Assembly: GCA_026989715.1 (NCBI GenBank)
Contig: JALSIU010000342.1
Coordinates: 1-38,658 of the forward strand
From: Methylomonas sp.
GTDB lineage: Bacteria > Pseudomonadota > Gammaproteobacteria > Methylococcales > Methylomonadaceae
Direction: 5' to 3'
DNA: 38,658 nucleotides
Position numbers and translations under genes: made by a program. The notes beneath the pieces were generated by a model. It was given only the letters and a program-made list of their open reading frames with translations. It was not told the origin of the DNA and searched no databases. Positions 1-7,897 of this stretch are shown in pieces (position 1 is the first letter of the stretch; each line of letters starts with the position of its first letter).

Positions 1-294
1 AAGTAGCTCCCACGTATAAATGCCACTGCTATGACCATCACTAAAATCGGGGGCAATACCATAGTTACCAATGGGTCTTATTGAATTTATCGTCACATTC
101 TCTTTACCGGTCTGTAATGTTTCTTGGCCCGGTGCATGCCCTAGTGCCTCGGCAGAAGGGGTGTAAACGCGCAAATATTCGCAAGGTAACTGAAATGTTT
201 GGCCATTATCAAAGCTTACTTCTAAGATTCGTGAGGCTTGATGTAACTTTATTTCAGTTAATTGTGTTGTAATTGGATCAGCTTTAATACGCAT
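1..294 (-). CDS. DUF971 (GBBH-like N-terminal domain) protein, partial
   Basis: The first 98 codons are visible; the gene runs off the left edge, so its C-terminus is missing. The protein begins MRIKADPITTQLTEIKLH and carries the DUF971 signature LPCEYLRVYTPSAEALGH around residues 37-54, then a conserved NVTINSIRPIGNYGI-type segment. The domain resembles the N-terminal zinc-binding part of gamma-butyrobetaine hydroxylase but occurs alone in many proteobacteria, where its role is unknown. The ATG lies only 2 bases after the hslU stop, so it is surely co-transcribed with hslVU, an arrangement that recurs in proteobacteria. Family assignment is firm from sequence; no biochemical function should be assumed. 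Confidence 0.85.
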   Translation of the reverse strand, partial: MRIKADPITTQLTEIKLHQASRILEVSFDNGQTFQLPCEYLRVYTPSAEALGHAPGQETLQTGKENVTINSIRPIGNYGIAPDFSDGHSSGIYTWELL

Positions 295-296
295 AG

Positions 297-1616
297 TTAT
301 AAAATATAGCGGCTTAAGTCTTCATCTTGAGCCAGTTCAGACAAATATTGGTTAACATAACCGGCATCAACAACAATCTCTTTATCCATTAAATCAGGTG
401 CATCAAAAGAAACGGTCTCTAATAAGCGTTCTAAAATAGTGTGTAAACGACGTGCGCCAATATTTTCGGTTTTCTCATTCACTTCCCAGCCTATTTCAGC
501 AATACGCCGAATGCCGTCTTCCGTAAAACGGATTTGCACACCTTCCGTGGCTAGCAGTGCTTGATATTGTTCGGTGAGTGAGGCTCTAGGCTCGGTTAGA
601 ATGCGCACAAAATCGTCGGTTGACAAAGCATTTAACTCAACACGAATGGGAAAACGCCCTTGTAATTCAGGGATTAAATCCGATGGTTTAGCAATATGAA
701 AAGCACCTGATGCAATAAATAAAATATGATCTGTTTTAATCATGCCATATTTAGTGCTTACGGTACTGCCTTCAACAAGTGGTAATAAATCTCTTTGTAC
801 GCCTTCCCGCGATACATCACCGCCTCCGCTATCAGAGCGTTTGCAAACTTTATCAATCTCATCTAAAAAGACGATACCATGTTGTTCAACGGCTTCAATA
901 GCCGTTAGTTTTAGTTCATCTTCATTCACTAATTTAGCAGCGTGCTCTTCTGTTAAGAGTTTTAATGCTTCTTTAACCGGTAATTTACGCTCTTTGGTTT
1001 TTTGATTGCCAAGGTTTTGAAACATGCCTTGTAATTGGCTGGTCATTTCTTCCATACCGGGCGGTGCTACAATTTCAACACCAATACGTGAGGCTTGTAC
1101 TTCAATTTCAATTTCTTTGTTATCAAAATCACCTTCGCGTAATTTTTTGCGCATTTTTTGGCGAGTGGCTTCTTCCGTGTCGGACAGCATGCCGCCATCT
1201 GCACGAGGTAGCAGAATATCTAAAACTTGTTCTTCTGCTGCATCCATCGCGCGATTTTGCACCACTTGCATTTCTTGCTCGCGTGTCATTTTCACAGCCG
1301 TTTCAACCAAATCACGTATAATGGATTCAACATCACGACCCACATAGCCGACTTCAGTAAACTTGGTCGCTTCAATTTTAATAAAAGGAGCATTAGCTAA
1401 ACGGGCTAAACGGCGCGCGATTTCAGTTTTACCCACCCCGGTAGGGCCAATCATTAAAATATTTTTCGGGGTAATTTCATCGCGAATGGATTCGTCAACT
1501 TGTGCTCGCCGCCAGCGATTACGCAGTGCAATGGCAACGGAGCGTTTGGCACTTGCTTGACCAATAATATGTCGGTCTAGTTCATGGGCAATTTCTTTAG
1601 GAGTCATCTGTGTCAT
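297..1616 (-). CDS. hslU: ATP-dependent protease ATPase subunit HslU (ClpY)
   Basis: AAA+ unfoldase that caps the HslV peptidase and threads substrates into it in the cytoplasm. At 439 residues it is full length (E. coli 443). Walker A GPTGVGKT is at 57-64, the substrate-gripping pore loop GYVG at 90-93, the I-domain insertion at roughly 105-245, Walker B IVFLDEID at 248-255, the arginine finger in GRFPIR near 320-325 and sensor 2 GARRLHT near 390. The C-terminal tail ends SRYIL, the peptide that family members insert into HslV to activate it. The start is 9 bases after the hslV stop, with a weak purine-rich ribosome site overlapping that stop; an internal Met4 is a possible alternative. Confidence 0.97.
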   Translation of the reverse strand: MTQMTPKEIAHELDRHIIGQASAKRSVAIALRNRWRRAQVDESIRDEITPKNILMIGPTGVGKTEIARRLARLANAPFIKIEATKFTEVGYVGRDVESIIRDLVETAVKMTREQEMQVVQNRAMDAAEEQVLDILLPRADGGMLSDTEEATRQKMRKKLREGDFDNKEIEIEVQASRIGVEIVAPPGMEEMTSQLQGMFQNLGNQKTKERKLPVKEALKLLTEEHAAKLVNEDELKLTAIEAVEQHGIVFLDEIDKVCKRSDSGGGDVSREGVQRDLLPLVEGSTVSTKYGMIKTDHILFIASGAFHIAKPSDLIPELQGRFPIRVELNALSTDDFVRILTEPRASLTEQYQALLATEGVQIRFTEDGIRRIAEIGWEVNEKTENIGARRLHTILERLLETVSFDAPDLMDKEIVVDAGYVNQYLSELAQDEDLSRYIL

Positions 1617-1625
1617 GGTTGCTTC

Positions 1626-2174
1626 TTAATCCTCTGGTTCTGCGTCTAATTCTTCAATACGTAAATTGTGGTTGGTATAAATACAAATATCAGCGGCGAT
1701 ATTGAGAGATTTTTCCACAATTTCTTTGGCACTCAATTCGGTATTTTCTAATAAGGCCATTGCCGCTGACTGTGCAAAAGGCCCACCTGAGCCAATGGCA
1801 ATTAAGTCATGCTCCGGCTCAATCACATCCCCATTACCTGAAATAATTAATGATGTTTTGCTATCAGCAATACTCAATAAAGCCTCCAGTTTGCGTAATG
1901 CTCGCTCGGTACGCCAATCTTTGGCCATTTCTACGGCTGCGCGGGTCAGGTTACCATGATGTTTTTCCAGCTTGCCCTCAAAATGCTCAAATAATGTAAA
2001 GGCATCGGCCGTTGCGCCTGCAAAGCCTGCAATGATTTTTCCATGATATAAGCGACGCACTTTGCGTGCATTGCCTTTCATAACGGTATTGCCTAATGTC
2101 ACTTGGCCATCACCGCCAATGACGACTTTATCACCACGGCGTACAGAAAGAATTGTTGTTCCTCTAAAGTTCAC
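1626..2174 (-). CDS. hslV: ATP-dependent protease peptidase subunit HslV (ClpQ)
   Basis: Proteasome-beta-like threonine peptidase that forms the chamber of HslVU. The product is 182 residues. The reading frame opens with GTG and gives MNFRG before TTILSVRRG; by family knowledge the mature enzyme begins at the Thr of TTI, so a five-residue propeptide is expected to be removed. GDGQVTLG and the downstream GSGGPFAQSAAMAL segment are typical. A good ribosome site (AGGTAG) lies 6 bases upstream of the GTG and supports this start over internal codons. First gene of the hslV-hslU-DUF971 operon. A CCATGT element about 40 bases upstream weakly resembles a heat-shock (sigma-32) -10 box, but no good -35 partner is visible. 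Confidence 0.96.
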   Translation of the reverse strand: MNFRGTTILSVRRGDKVVIGGDGQVTLGNTVMKGNARKVRRLYHGKIIAGFAGATADAFTLFEHFEGKLEKHHGNLTRAAVEMAKDWRTERALRKLEALLSIADSKTSLIISGNGDVIEPEHDLIAIGSGGPFAQSAAMALLENTELSAKEIVEKSLNIAADICIYTNHNLRIEELDAEPED

Positions 2175-2393
2175 TTTTACTACCTGTTTATAGAAAATAA
2201 ATTCTTAGCATTTTACATGGTTAATTAGGTGCTTGATAGCCTTTAAATTAGAAAAAAAGCAATAAGCTGATGTTGGGGAAAGAGCCGTGCTATCAACGCT
2301 AAAAATAAGTTTTATTTTATTTGCTACCATTAAAAAATATAAAATGATAAGCTTTCTCGTCATTATGAATCATTCATTTTTATGGAGTAGCCT

Positions 2394-2897
2394 GTGCTTA
2401 ATAAAGTAACCTTGATAGGAAATTTGGGTGCTGACCCAGAAGTGCGTTATATGCCTAACGGTGGGGCGGTCACTAATATTAGTTTAGCCACAACGCGTCG
2501 CTGGAAAGACAAACAAACAGGTGAGCGGCGTGATGCAACAGAGTGGCATCGTATTGTATTTTTTAATCGTTTAGCAGAAGTCGCCGGAGAATATTTAAGA
2601 AAAGGTAGTCAGGTTTATGTGGAAGGCCGTTTACAAACTCGAAAATGGCAAGACCAAAGCGGACAAGACAGATACACCACAGAAATTATAGCCTCTGAAA
2701 TGCAAATGTTAGGCAGCCGTACCGGTGGAACTGCGCCTTTAGGTAATCAGGCTTCCGCCACAAATAATGCACCGGCAACAAACACAGCGACACAAAATAC
2801 AGCAGTCTCTACACCACCGGCTGCCCCCGCATCACAGCCAATGCCTGAACAACCGCCCGCTGCTTATGAAGATTTTGATGATGATATTCCGTTTTAG
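2394..2897 (+). CDS. ssb: single-stranded DNA-binding protein
   Basis: Binds and protects single-stranded DNA in replication, repair and recombination and recruits partners through its tail. The 167-residue product has the N-terminal OB fold (MLNKVTLIGNLGADPEVRY, then TEWHRIVFF and YVEGRLQTRKW, about residues 1-110), a Gln/Pro/Ala/Thr-rich linker and the acidic tip DFDDDIPF that contacts partners such as RecQ in other bacteria. The start codon is GTG, with GGAG about 7 bases upstream. It is transcribed divergently from hslV across a 219-base gap and is followed by an intrinsic terminator, so it is probably monocistronic. Confidence 0.97.
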   Translation: MLNKVTLIGNLGADPEVRYMPNGGAVTNISLATTRRWKDKQTGERRDATEWHRIVFFNRLAEVAGEYLRKGSQVYVEGRLQTRKWQDQSGQDRYTTEIIASEMQMLGSRTGGTAPLGNQASATNNAPATNTATQNTAVSTPPAAPASQPMPEQPPAAYEDFDDDIPF

Positions 2898-2933
2898 GAG
2901 ACACCTAACACTAATTGTGTAAAAGATATTTAT

Positions 2934-2961
2934 AAGCCTCTATTTATAGGGGCTTTTTTTT
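2934..2961 (+). terminator. Rho-independent terminator of ssb
   Basis: A 7-bp stem AAGCCTC / GGGGCTT (one G-T pair) closes an 8-base loop and runs directly into an uninterrupted T tract. It lies 36 bases after the ssb stop codon and separates ssb from dnaE. Confidence 0.8.
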
Positions 2962-3126
2962 GGGTTAAATGATTTTTTTATTACGTATTGATAAAGTTAA
3001 GGTCACCCATAAAGCTGGGGAGTCATGAGTTCTTTGAATTTGTTGTCGTAAGGTTAAAGTATTTTAATCTTAACTCTGCTTGTATGCGTTCTTCGCATAT
3101 CGCTACCGCTATCGTATTTCTTCCTG

Positions 3127-3135
3127 TGTTAAAAT
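3127..3135 (+). promoter_or_regulatory. putative extended -10 promoter element of dnaE
   Basis: TG-T-TAAAAT fits an extended -10 box and would start transcription about 35 bases before the dnaE ATG. No convincing -35 hexamer is seen 16-18 bases upstream, which is tolerable for extended -10 promoters. Just upstream, ATGCG TTCTT CGCAT can form a small hairpin. Confidence 0.3.
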
Positions 3136-3176
3136 GATGTTTTAGCCGTCTTTAATCGCCTTTTACGTCAACGCCT

Positions 3177-6100
3177 ATGCAACCCAAATTTATCCATTTA
3201 CGTCTTCATTCGGAATACTCATTGGTAGATGGTATTGTGAAAGTGAAACCGTTGATAAATCAATTGGCTGAATTGAATATGCCGGCAGTTGCGATAACGG
3301 ATCAATCGAATTTATTTGCTTTGGTTAAGTTTTATCGGGCGGCATTGGCTAAGGGGATTAAGCCGATTGCCGGCGCGGATGTGTTTATTGCTAACCCAGA
3401 TGATGCTACGCAACCGTATAGACTGACTCTATTAGTTAAAAATAATACCGGTTATGTCACCTTAACGGAGCTTATTTCTAAAGCGTATCAAGAAGGTCAG
3501 CACTTGGGAATTCCTATGGTGCAGCGTGAGTGGCTAGCGCAAAATAGTGCGGGCTTGATTGCTTTGTCTGGTGGGATGGAAGGTGATATTGGTTTGGCGT
3601 TATTGGCACAAGATACGCGTCCGGCAAAGCAGTTGGCTGAATATTGGCGTGAATTATTTCCGGATAGTTTTTATTTGGAGCTATGCCGTGTGGGTAAACG
3701 CCAGGAAGAGACCTATATTGCCAAGGCGATACAGTTGGCGGCGGAGTTGGATTTGCCGGTGGTGGCGACTAATAATGTACGTTTTTTAGAGGCGGATAAT
3801 TTTGCGGCACATGAGGTGCGGGTGTGTATTAATCAAGGGCGGGTAATTGATGATTCACGCCGACCCAAAGAGTATACCGAGCAGCAATATTTACGTAGTA
3901 CTGAGGAGATGCTGGCGTTATTTGCAGATATTCCTGAGGCTTTGGCGAATACGGTTGAGATTGCGAAGCGTTGCAATATTAGCCTGACCTTGGGCAAGAA
4001 TTTTTTACCGGATTTCCCTGTGCCTGAAGGCATGTCTTTGGATGAATTTTTTATTGAGGAGTCGCGCAAAGGTTTAAATAAACGTTTAGAAAAGTATCCT
4101 GCCATCGGGGATGGTACGCCGGCAGAGAATCGGGTGGCTTATGATGAGCGTTTGCAGATGGAGCTGGATATTATCGTGCAAATGGGTTTTCCCGGTTATT
4201 TTATGATTGTGGCCGATTTTATTCAGTGGGCGAAAGATAATGCGATTCCGGTCGGGCCAGGGCGGGGTTCAGGTGCGGGGTCATTGGTGGCTTATGTTTT
4301 AAATATTACGGATTTAGACCCGATTGAATTTGATTTGTTGTTTGAGCGGTTTTTAAATCCGGAACGGGTGTCTATGCCGGATTTTGATGTCGATTTTTGT
4401 ATGGATCGGCGTGATGAAGTCATTGATTATGTGGCGCAACATTATGGCCGTGAGAAAGTGTCGCAAATTATTACCTATGGTTCGATGGCGGCAAAAGCGG
4501 TTATTCGTGATGTGGGGCGGGTATTGAGTCATCCTTACAGTTTTGTGGATCGGTTATCTAAATTGGTGCCGTTTGAAATTGGGATGACATTGACCAAGGC
4601 ACTTAAGGAGGTGCCTGAGTTTCAAGATTTGTATGATAATGATATTGAGGTGAAAACCTTGATGGATATGGCTTTATCCTTAGAAGGTACGGTGCGTAAT
4701 GCCGGCAAGCATGCCGGTGGTGTGGTGATTGCACCGACTAAACTGACGGATTTTTCTCCCTTGTATTGTGAGCAAGGTGGGGGAAATTTAGTGACTCAGT
4801 TCGATAAGGATGATGTGGAGGCGGTAGGGCTGGTCAAATTTGATTTTTTGGGCTTGCGTACTTTGACCATTATTGATTGGGCGTTGCAAACTATCAATAA
4901 AAAGCAGGCTGAACTCGGGGAACCATTAGTTGATATTACGCAAATTCCGCGTGATGATGCCGCATCCTATGCTTTATTGACCAATGCACAAACGACGGCG
5001 GTGTTTCAGTTAGAATCGCGAGGTATGAAGGAGCTGATTAAGAAGCTCAAGCCGGATTGTTTTGATGATATTATCGCTTTGGTGGCTTTATTTCGCCCAG
5101 GGCCTTTGGAATCAGGGATGGTCGATGATTATATTAATGTAAAACATGGGGCTAAAGCGGAGTATGCGCACCCTGTTTTAATACCGATATTAGAGCCTAC
5201 CAATGGGGTTATTTTATATCAAGAACAAGTGATGCAGATTGCCCGTGAGATGGGGGGCTATACTTTGGGTGGTGCTGATTTATTGCGACGTGCAATGGGT
5301 AAAAAGAAAGTGGAAGAGATGGCGCAACAAAGAGCTATTTTTACCAAAGGCGCAGTGGACGGAGGCATTGACGAAGATATTGCGACTTATGTTTTTGATT
5401 TGATGGAAAAGTTTGCGGGATATGGCTTTAATAAATCACATTCGGCGGCTTATGCTTTGGTGGCTTATCAAACGGCGTGGTTAAAGGCGCATTATCCTGC
5501 GGCGTTTATGGCTGCGGTATTGTCTTCTGATTTAGATAATACCGATAAGATTGTCATTTTGATTGATGAGTGTCAAATCATGAATATAAAGGTCGTTCCA
5601 CCGAATATTAATCTTTCTCATTACCAATTTACGGTAAATGATCAAGATGAGATTGTGTATGGTATTGGGGCGATTAAAGGTGTGGGTGAAGCGGCGATTG
5701 ATGATTTGCTGCAAGAGCGTGACAAAAATGGGGCATTTAAGGGTTTATATGATTTGTGTAAGCGTGTTGATTTACGCAAAGTGAATCGGCGTGTGTTTGA
5801 GGCGTTGATTCGTGCAGGGGCGTTTGATATTTTTAATGAAAATCGAGCCAGTCATCTTGCTGAGTTACCGACGGCCTTAAAGGTGGCTGAGCGGCATATC
5901 AAAATGGCATCTGTTGGCCAGAATGATTTATTTGGCTTGGCAGTTAATGCCGAAGAGAGTGCTGATGAGGTGCAAGATTATGCGCATTATGTTCCGGCTT
6001 GGCCTGAAAAAGAACGCTTGGCATTGGAAAAACTGGCTTTAGGCTTGTTTTTAACCGGGCATCCGATTGATCAGTATCGTGCTGAGTTAGGTCATATTGT

Positions 6101-6674
6101 GAGTAATAGTTTGGCAGGTAATTTGGCCGCCATTGAAAAAAGTCGCGGAAAAATTGATGTGCGTTTAGCCGGCATCTTGGTAGGAATCAGAACCCGTTTA
6201 GATCGCAAAGGGCAGACCATGGCTTTTTTGACTTTAGATGATAAAGGTTCACGTATGGATGTGACGATTTATGCGGAGAAGTTTGAGATTTTTAAGGATA
6301 TTTTGACGGCTGATGAAGTATTGATAGTGGAGGCCACAGCACAGCTTAATGGTTATTCAGGGATGTTGAATATTGTGGCTGATAAAATATTGACCATGGA
6401 GCAAGCACGTGAAGAGTATGCGCGTTGTATGATGTTGGAGTGGAACAGTCTTGTTGTCGAGGCAAACACACAGACATTTATAGCGAGTTTGCAGGAAGTG
6501 ATGCAACCCTTTACCGGGGGGCGTTGTATGTTGGTCATTAATTATCAATCGGCAACCGAGAAAGCCAGTGTGCAATTAGGCGATGCATGGCGTGTGCATC
6601 CCACGGATGAGTTGATATTACGCTTGCAACGCCTTTTGCAACAAGATGATGCCGTTTATGTTAAATACCGATAA
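3177..6674 (+). CDS. dnaE: DNA polymerase III subunit alpha
   Basis: Catalytic subunit of the replicative polymerase; 1165 residues against 1160 in E. coli. The N-terminal PHP domain starts at HLRLHSEYSLVDG (residues 7-19). The palm carries the catalytic acidic triad: PDFDVDFCMDRR with Asp404 and Asp406, and Asp556 in FDFLGLRT. Helix-hairpin-helix motifs follow (IKGVGEAAIDDLL near 837). The internal beta-clamp-binding motif QNDLF is at 915-919. An OB domain follows at about 995-1075 (VRLAGILVGI). There is no obvious Shine-Dalgarno sequence before the ATG, but the N-terminus matches the family exactly. The last 29 bases overlap the next open frame, linking replication to the downstream lipid-transport genes at least transcriptionally. 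Confidence 0.98.
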   Translation: MQPKFIHLRLHSEYSLVDGIVKVKPLINQLAELNMPAVAITDQSNLFALVKFYRAALAKGIKPIAGADVFIANPDDATQPYRLTLLVKNNTGYVTLTELISKAYQEGQHLGIPMVQREWLAQNSAGLIALSGGMEGDIGLALLAQDTRPAKQLAEYWRELFPDSFYLELCRVGKRQEETYIAKAIQLAAELDLPVVATNNVRFLEADNFAAHEVRVCINQGRVIDDSRRPKEYTEQQYLRSTEEMLALFADIPEALANTVEIAKRCNISLTLGKNFLPDFPVPEGMSLDEFFIEESRKGLNKRLEKYPAIGDGTPAENRVAYDERLQMELDIIVQMGFPGYFMIVADFIQWAKDNAIPVGPGRGSGAGSLVAYVLNITDLDPIEFDLLFERFLNPERVSMPDFDVDFCMDRRDEVIDYVAQHYGREKVSQIITYGSMAAKAVIRDVGRVLSHPYSFVDRLSKLVPFEIGMTLTKALKEVPEFQDLYDNDIEVKTLMDMALSLEGTVRNAGKHAGGVVIAPTKLTDFSPLYCEQGGGNLVTQFDKDDVEAVGLVKFDFLGLRTLTIIDWALQTINKKQAELGEPLVDITQIPRDDAASYALLTNAQTTAVFQLESRGMKELIKKLKPDCFDDIIALVALFRPGPLESGMVDDYINVKHGAKAEYAHPVLIPILEPTNGVILYQEQVMQIAREMGGYTLGGADLLRRAMGKKKVEEMAQQRAIFTKGAVDGGIDEDIATYVFDLMEKFAGYGFNKSHSAAYALVAYQTAWLKAHYPAAFMAAVLSSDLDNTDKIVILIDECQIMNIKVVPPNINLSHYQFTVNDQDEIVYGIGAIKGVGEAAIDDLLQERDKNGAFKGLYDLCKRVDLRKVNRRVFEALIRAGAFDIFNENRASHLAELPTALKVAERHIKMASVGQNDLFGLAVNAEESADEVQDYAHYVPAWPEKERLALEKLALGLFLTGHPIDQYRAELGHIVSNSLAGNLAAIEKSRGKIDVRLAGILVGIRTRLDRKGQTMAFLTLDDKGSRMDVTIYAEKFEIFKDILTADEVLIVEATAQLNGYSGMLNIVADKILTMEQAREEYARCMMLEWNSLVVEANTQTFIASLQEVMQPFTGGRCMLVINYQSATEKASVQLGDAWRVHPTDELILRLQRLLQQDDAVYVKYR

Positions 6675-7284
6675 GGCGGCACATCTTGAGGCATGTCCTG
6701 AGTGTGATTTATTGATTGATGCTTCGGAGCAAGTGCGGGAAGGTTATGTGAGTCAGTGCCCGCGTTGCTTAGGGGTGTTGGAGCACCCTTTGCGCTTGTC
6801 GATTAAACATAATTTTATTTGTGTTTTAACCGGTTTAGTTTTTTATTTTCCCGCTATCTTTTTACCGATTTTAAAATTTACCATGTTGGGTAATACTGAG
6901 GCCATGTCGATAGTGGGTTGTGTATTAGCCTTGTTTGCGACGACAAATTATGGGATTGCCGGCATTGTCTTTTTTACTTTAGTGTTAGTACCCTTGGTAA
7001 AAATGATGCTCATTATTTTTGTCACAACCCGTTTATATTATTCTGTTAAAACACCTTTTCTGGCGGTAAGTTTTCGTTGGTATAACAGTTTGAGTCATTG
7101 GGGGATGCTGGATATTTTTTTATTGGGGGTGTTGGTGGCGGCGATTAAATTAGCTAACGATGCTGAGTTAGAGCCGGGCTTGGGCTTATATGCTTTTATT
7201 ATTTTGTTGTTGAGTAGTGCCTTGCAAACTCAATTGTTGAATAAAAAATTACTGTGGAAGTTAATTGAACGCCATGGGCAATAG
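6646..7284 (+). CDS. LetA/PqiA-type integral membrane protein, first half
   Basis: Inner-membrane partner of an MCE lipid-transport protein. The 212-residue product has an N-terminal cytoplasmic zinc-ribbon-like motif (CPEC at 17-20, CPRC at 38-41), then four hydrophobic segments at about 55-80, 85-110, 112-135 and 150-205. It keeps the PqiA-domain signatures FPAIFLPI, VPLVKM and SHWGMLDIFLLGVL. E. coli LetA and PqiA fuse two such domains in about 420 residues; here each domain is a separate gene. The frame overlaps the dnaE end by 29 bases from the first ATG. ATG at 6649 or 6658 is equally possible because no strong ribosome site marks any of them. It lies directly before the second half and letB. 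Confidence 0.88.
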   Translation: MMPFMLNTDKAAHLEACPECDLLIDASEQVREGYVSQCPRCLGVLEHPLRLSIKHNFICVLTGLVFYFPAIFLPILKFTMLGNTEAMSIVGCVLALFATTNYGIAGIVFFTLVLVPLVKMMLIIFVTTRLYYSVKTPFLAVSFRWYNSLSHWGMLDIFLLGVLVAAIKLANDAELEPGLGLYAFIILLLSSALQTQLLNKKLLWKLIERHGQ

Positions 7285-7897
7285 ACCGCTTTCTGCTTTG
7301 CAACAAGGGTATTTGTGTTGCCGAAGCTGTCATAAACTTATTCCTAAGGCTGGCCAAGTCATGCGTTGCCCGCGCTGTCGGCGTAAAGTTTATCCTAGGG
7401 TTCCGTATAGTTTGGCGCAAAGCTGGGCTTTGCTGTTAAGTGGCTTTTTTTTGTATATTCCTGCCAATGTTTTACCGATTATGACTTTATATAAAGGGGG
7501 AACGATTCGTACTGATACCATTATGTCGGGGATTATTAATTTGATGCATATCGGGATGACACCGATTGCCATTATTGTCTTTATTGCGAGTATTTTAGTG
7601 CCATTATTGAAGATGTTGGCTTTGGCGATGATTTTGTTGGCGGTGCAATGTAAGAGGCAATGCAATGTTTGTCTGCGTACTAAAATGTATCGGGTGGTGG
7701 AGTTTGTTGGGCGATGGTCTATGCTGGATATTTTTGTGATTAGTATTTTAGTGGGTATTGTTAAGTTTGGCCGAGTTGCTTCGGTCGATGTAGAGCCGGC
7801 CGCATGGTTGTTTGCTTGTGTGGTGATTTTAACCATGTTGGCAGCCATGCGCTTTGATTCTAGGCTTATTTGGGATGAAATTAATGAATACGAGTAA
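7274..7897 (+). CDS. LetA/PqiA-type integral membrane protein, second half
   Basis: Second PqiA domain, 207 residues from this ATG. An N-terminal zinc-ribbon motif (CCRSC at 15-19, CPRC at 32-35) precedes four hydrophobic segments with IPANVLPIMTLY, VPLLKMLALA and GRWSMLDIFVISILVGIVKFG. The ATG overlaps the previous gene by 11 bases; a TTG 9 bases upstream would also keep the frame and has GGAAG just before it. By analogy with E. coli LetA-LetB, the two half-proteins would form one membrane unit delivering lipid to or from the LetB tube; that pairing is inference from adjacency and domain content. Confidence 0.88.
   Translation: MGNRPLSALQQGYLCCRSCHKLIPKAGQVMRCPRCRRKVYPRVPYSLAQSWALLLSGFFLYIPANVLPIMTLYKGGTIRTDTIMSGIINLMHIGMTPIAIIVFIASILVPLLKMLALAMILLAVQCKRQCNVCLRTKMYRVVEFVGRWSMLDIFVISILVGIVKFGRVASVDVEPAAWLFACVVILTMLAAMRFDSRLIWDEINEYE

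Noticed and set aside
1024..1347. 107-codon open frame on the plus strand inside hslU
   Set aside because: Antisense to the conserved hslU I-domain; Ser/Thr-rich shadow without family features.
2215..2239. Sigma-32 heat-shock promoter before hslV
   Set aside because: CCATGT fits the -10, but the -35 candidate CTATCAA is poor; mentioned only as a possibility.
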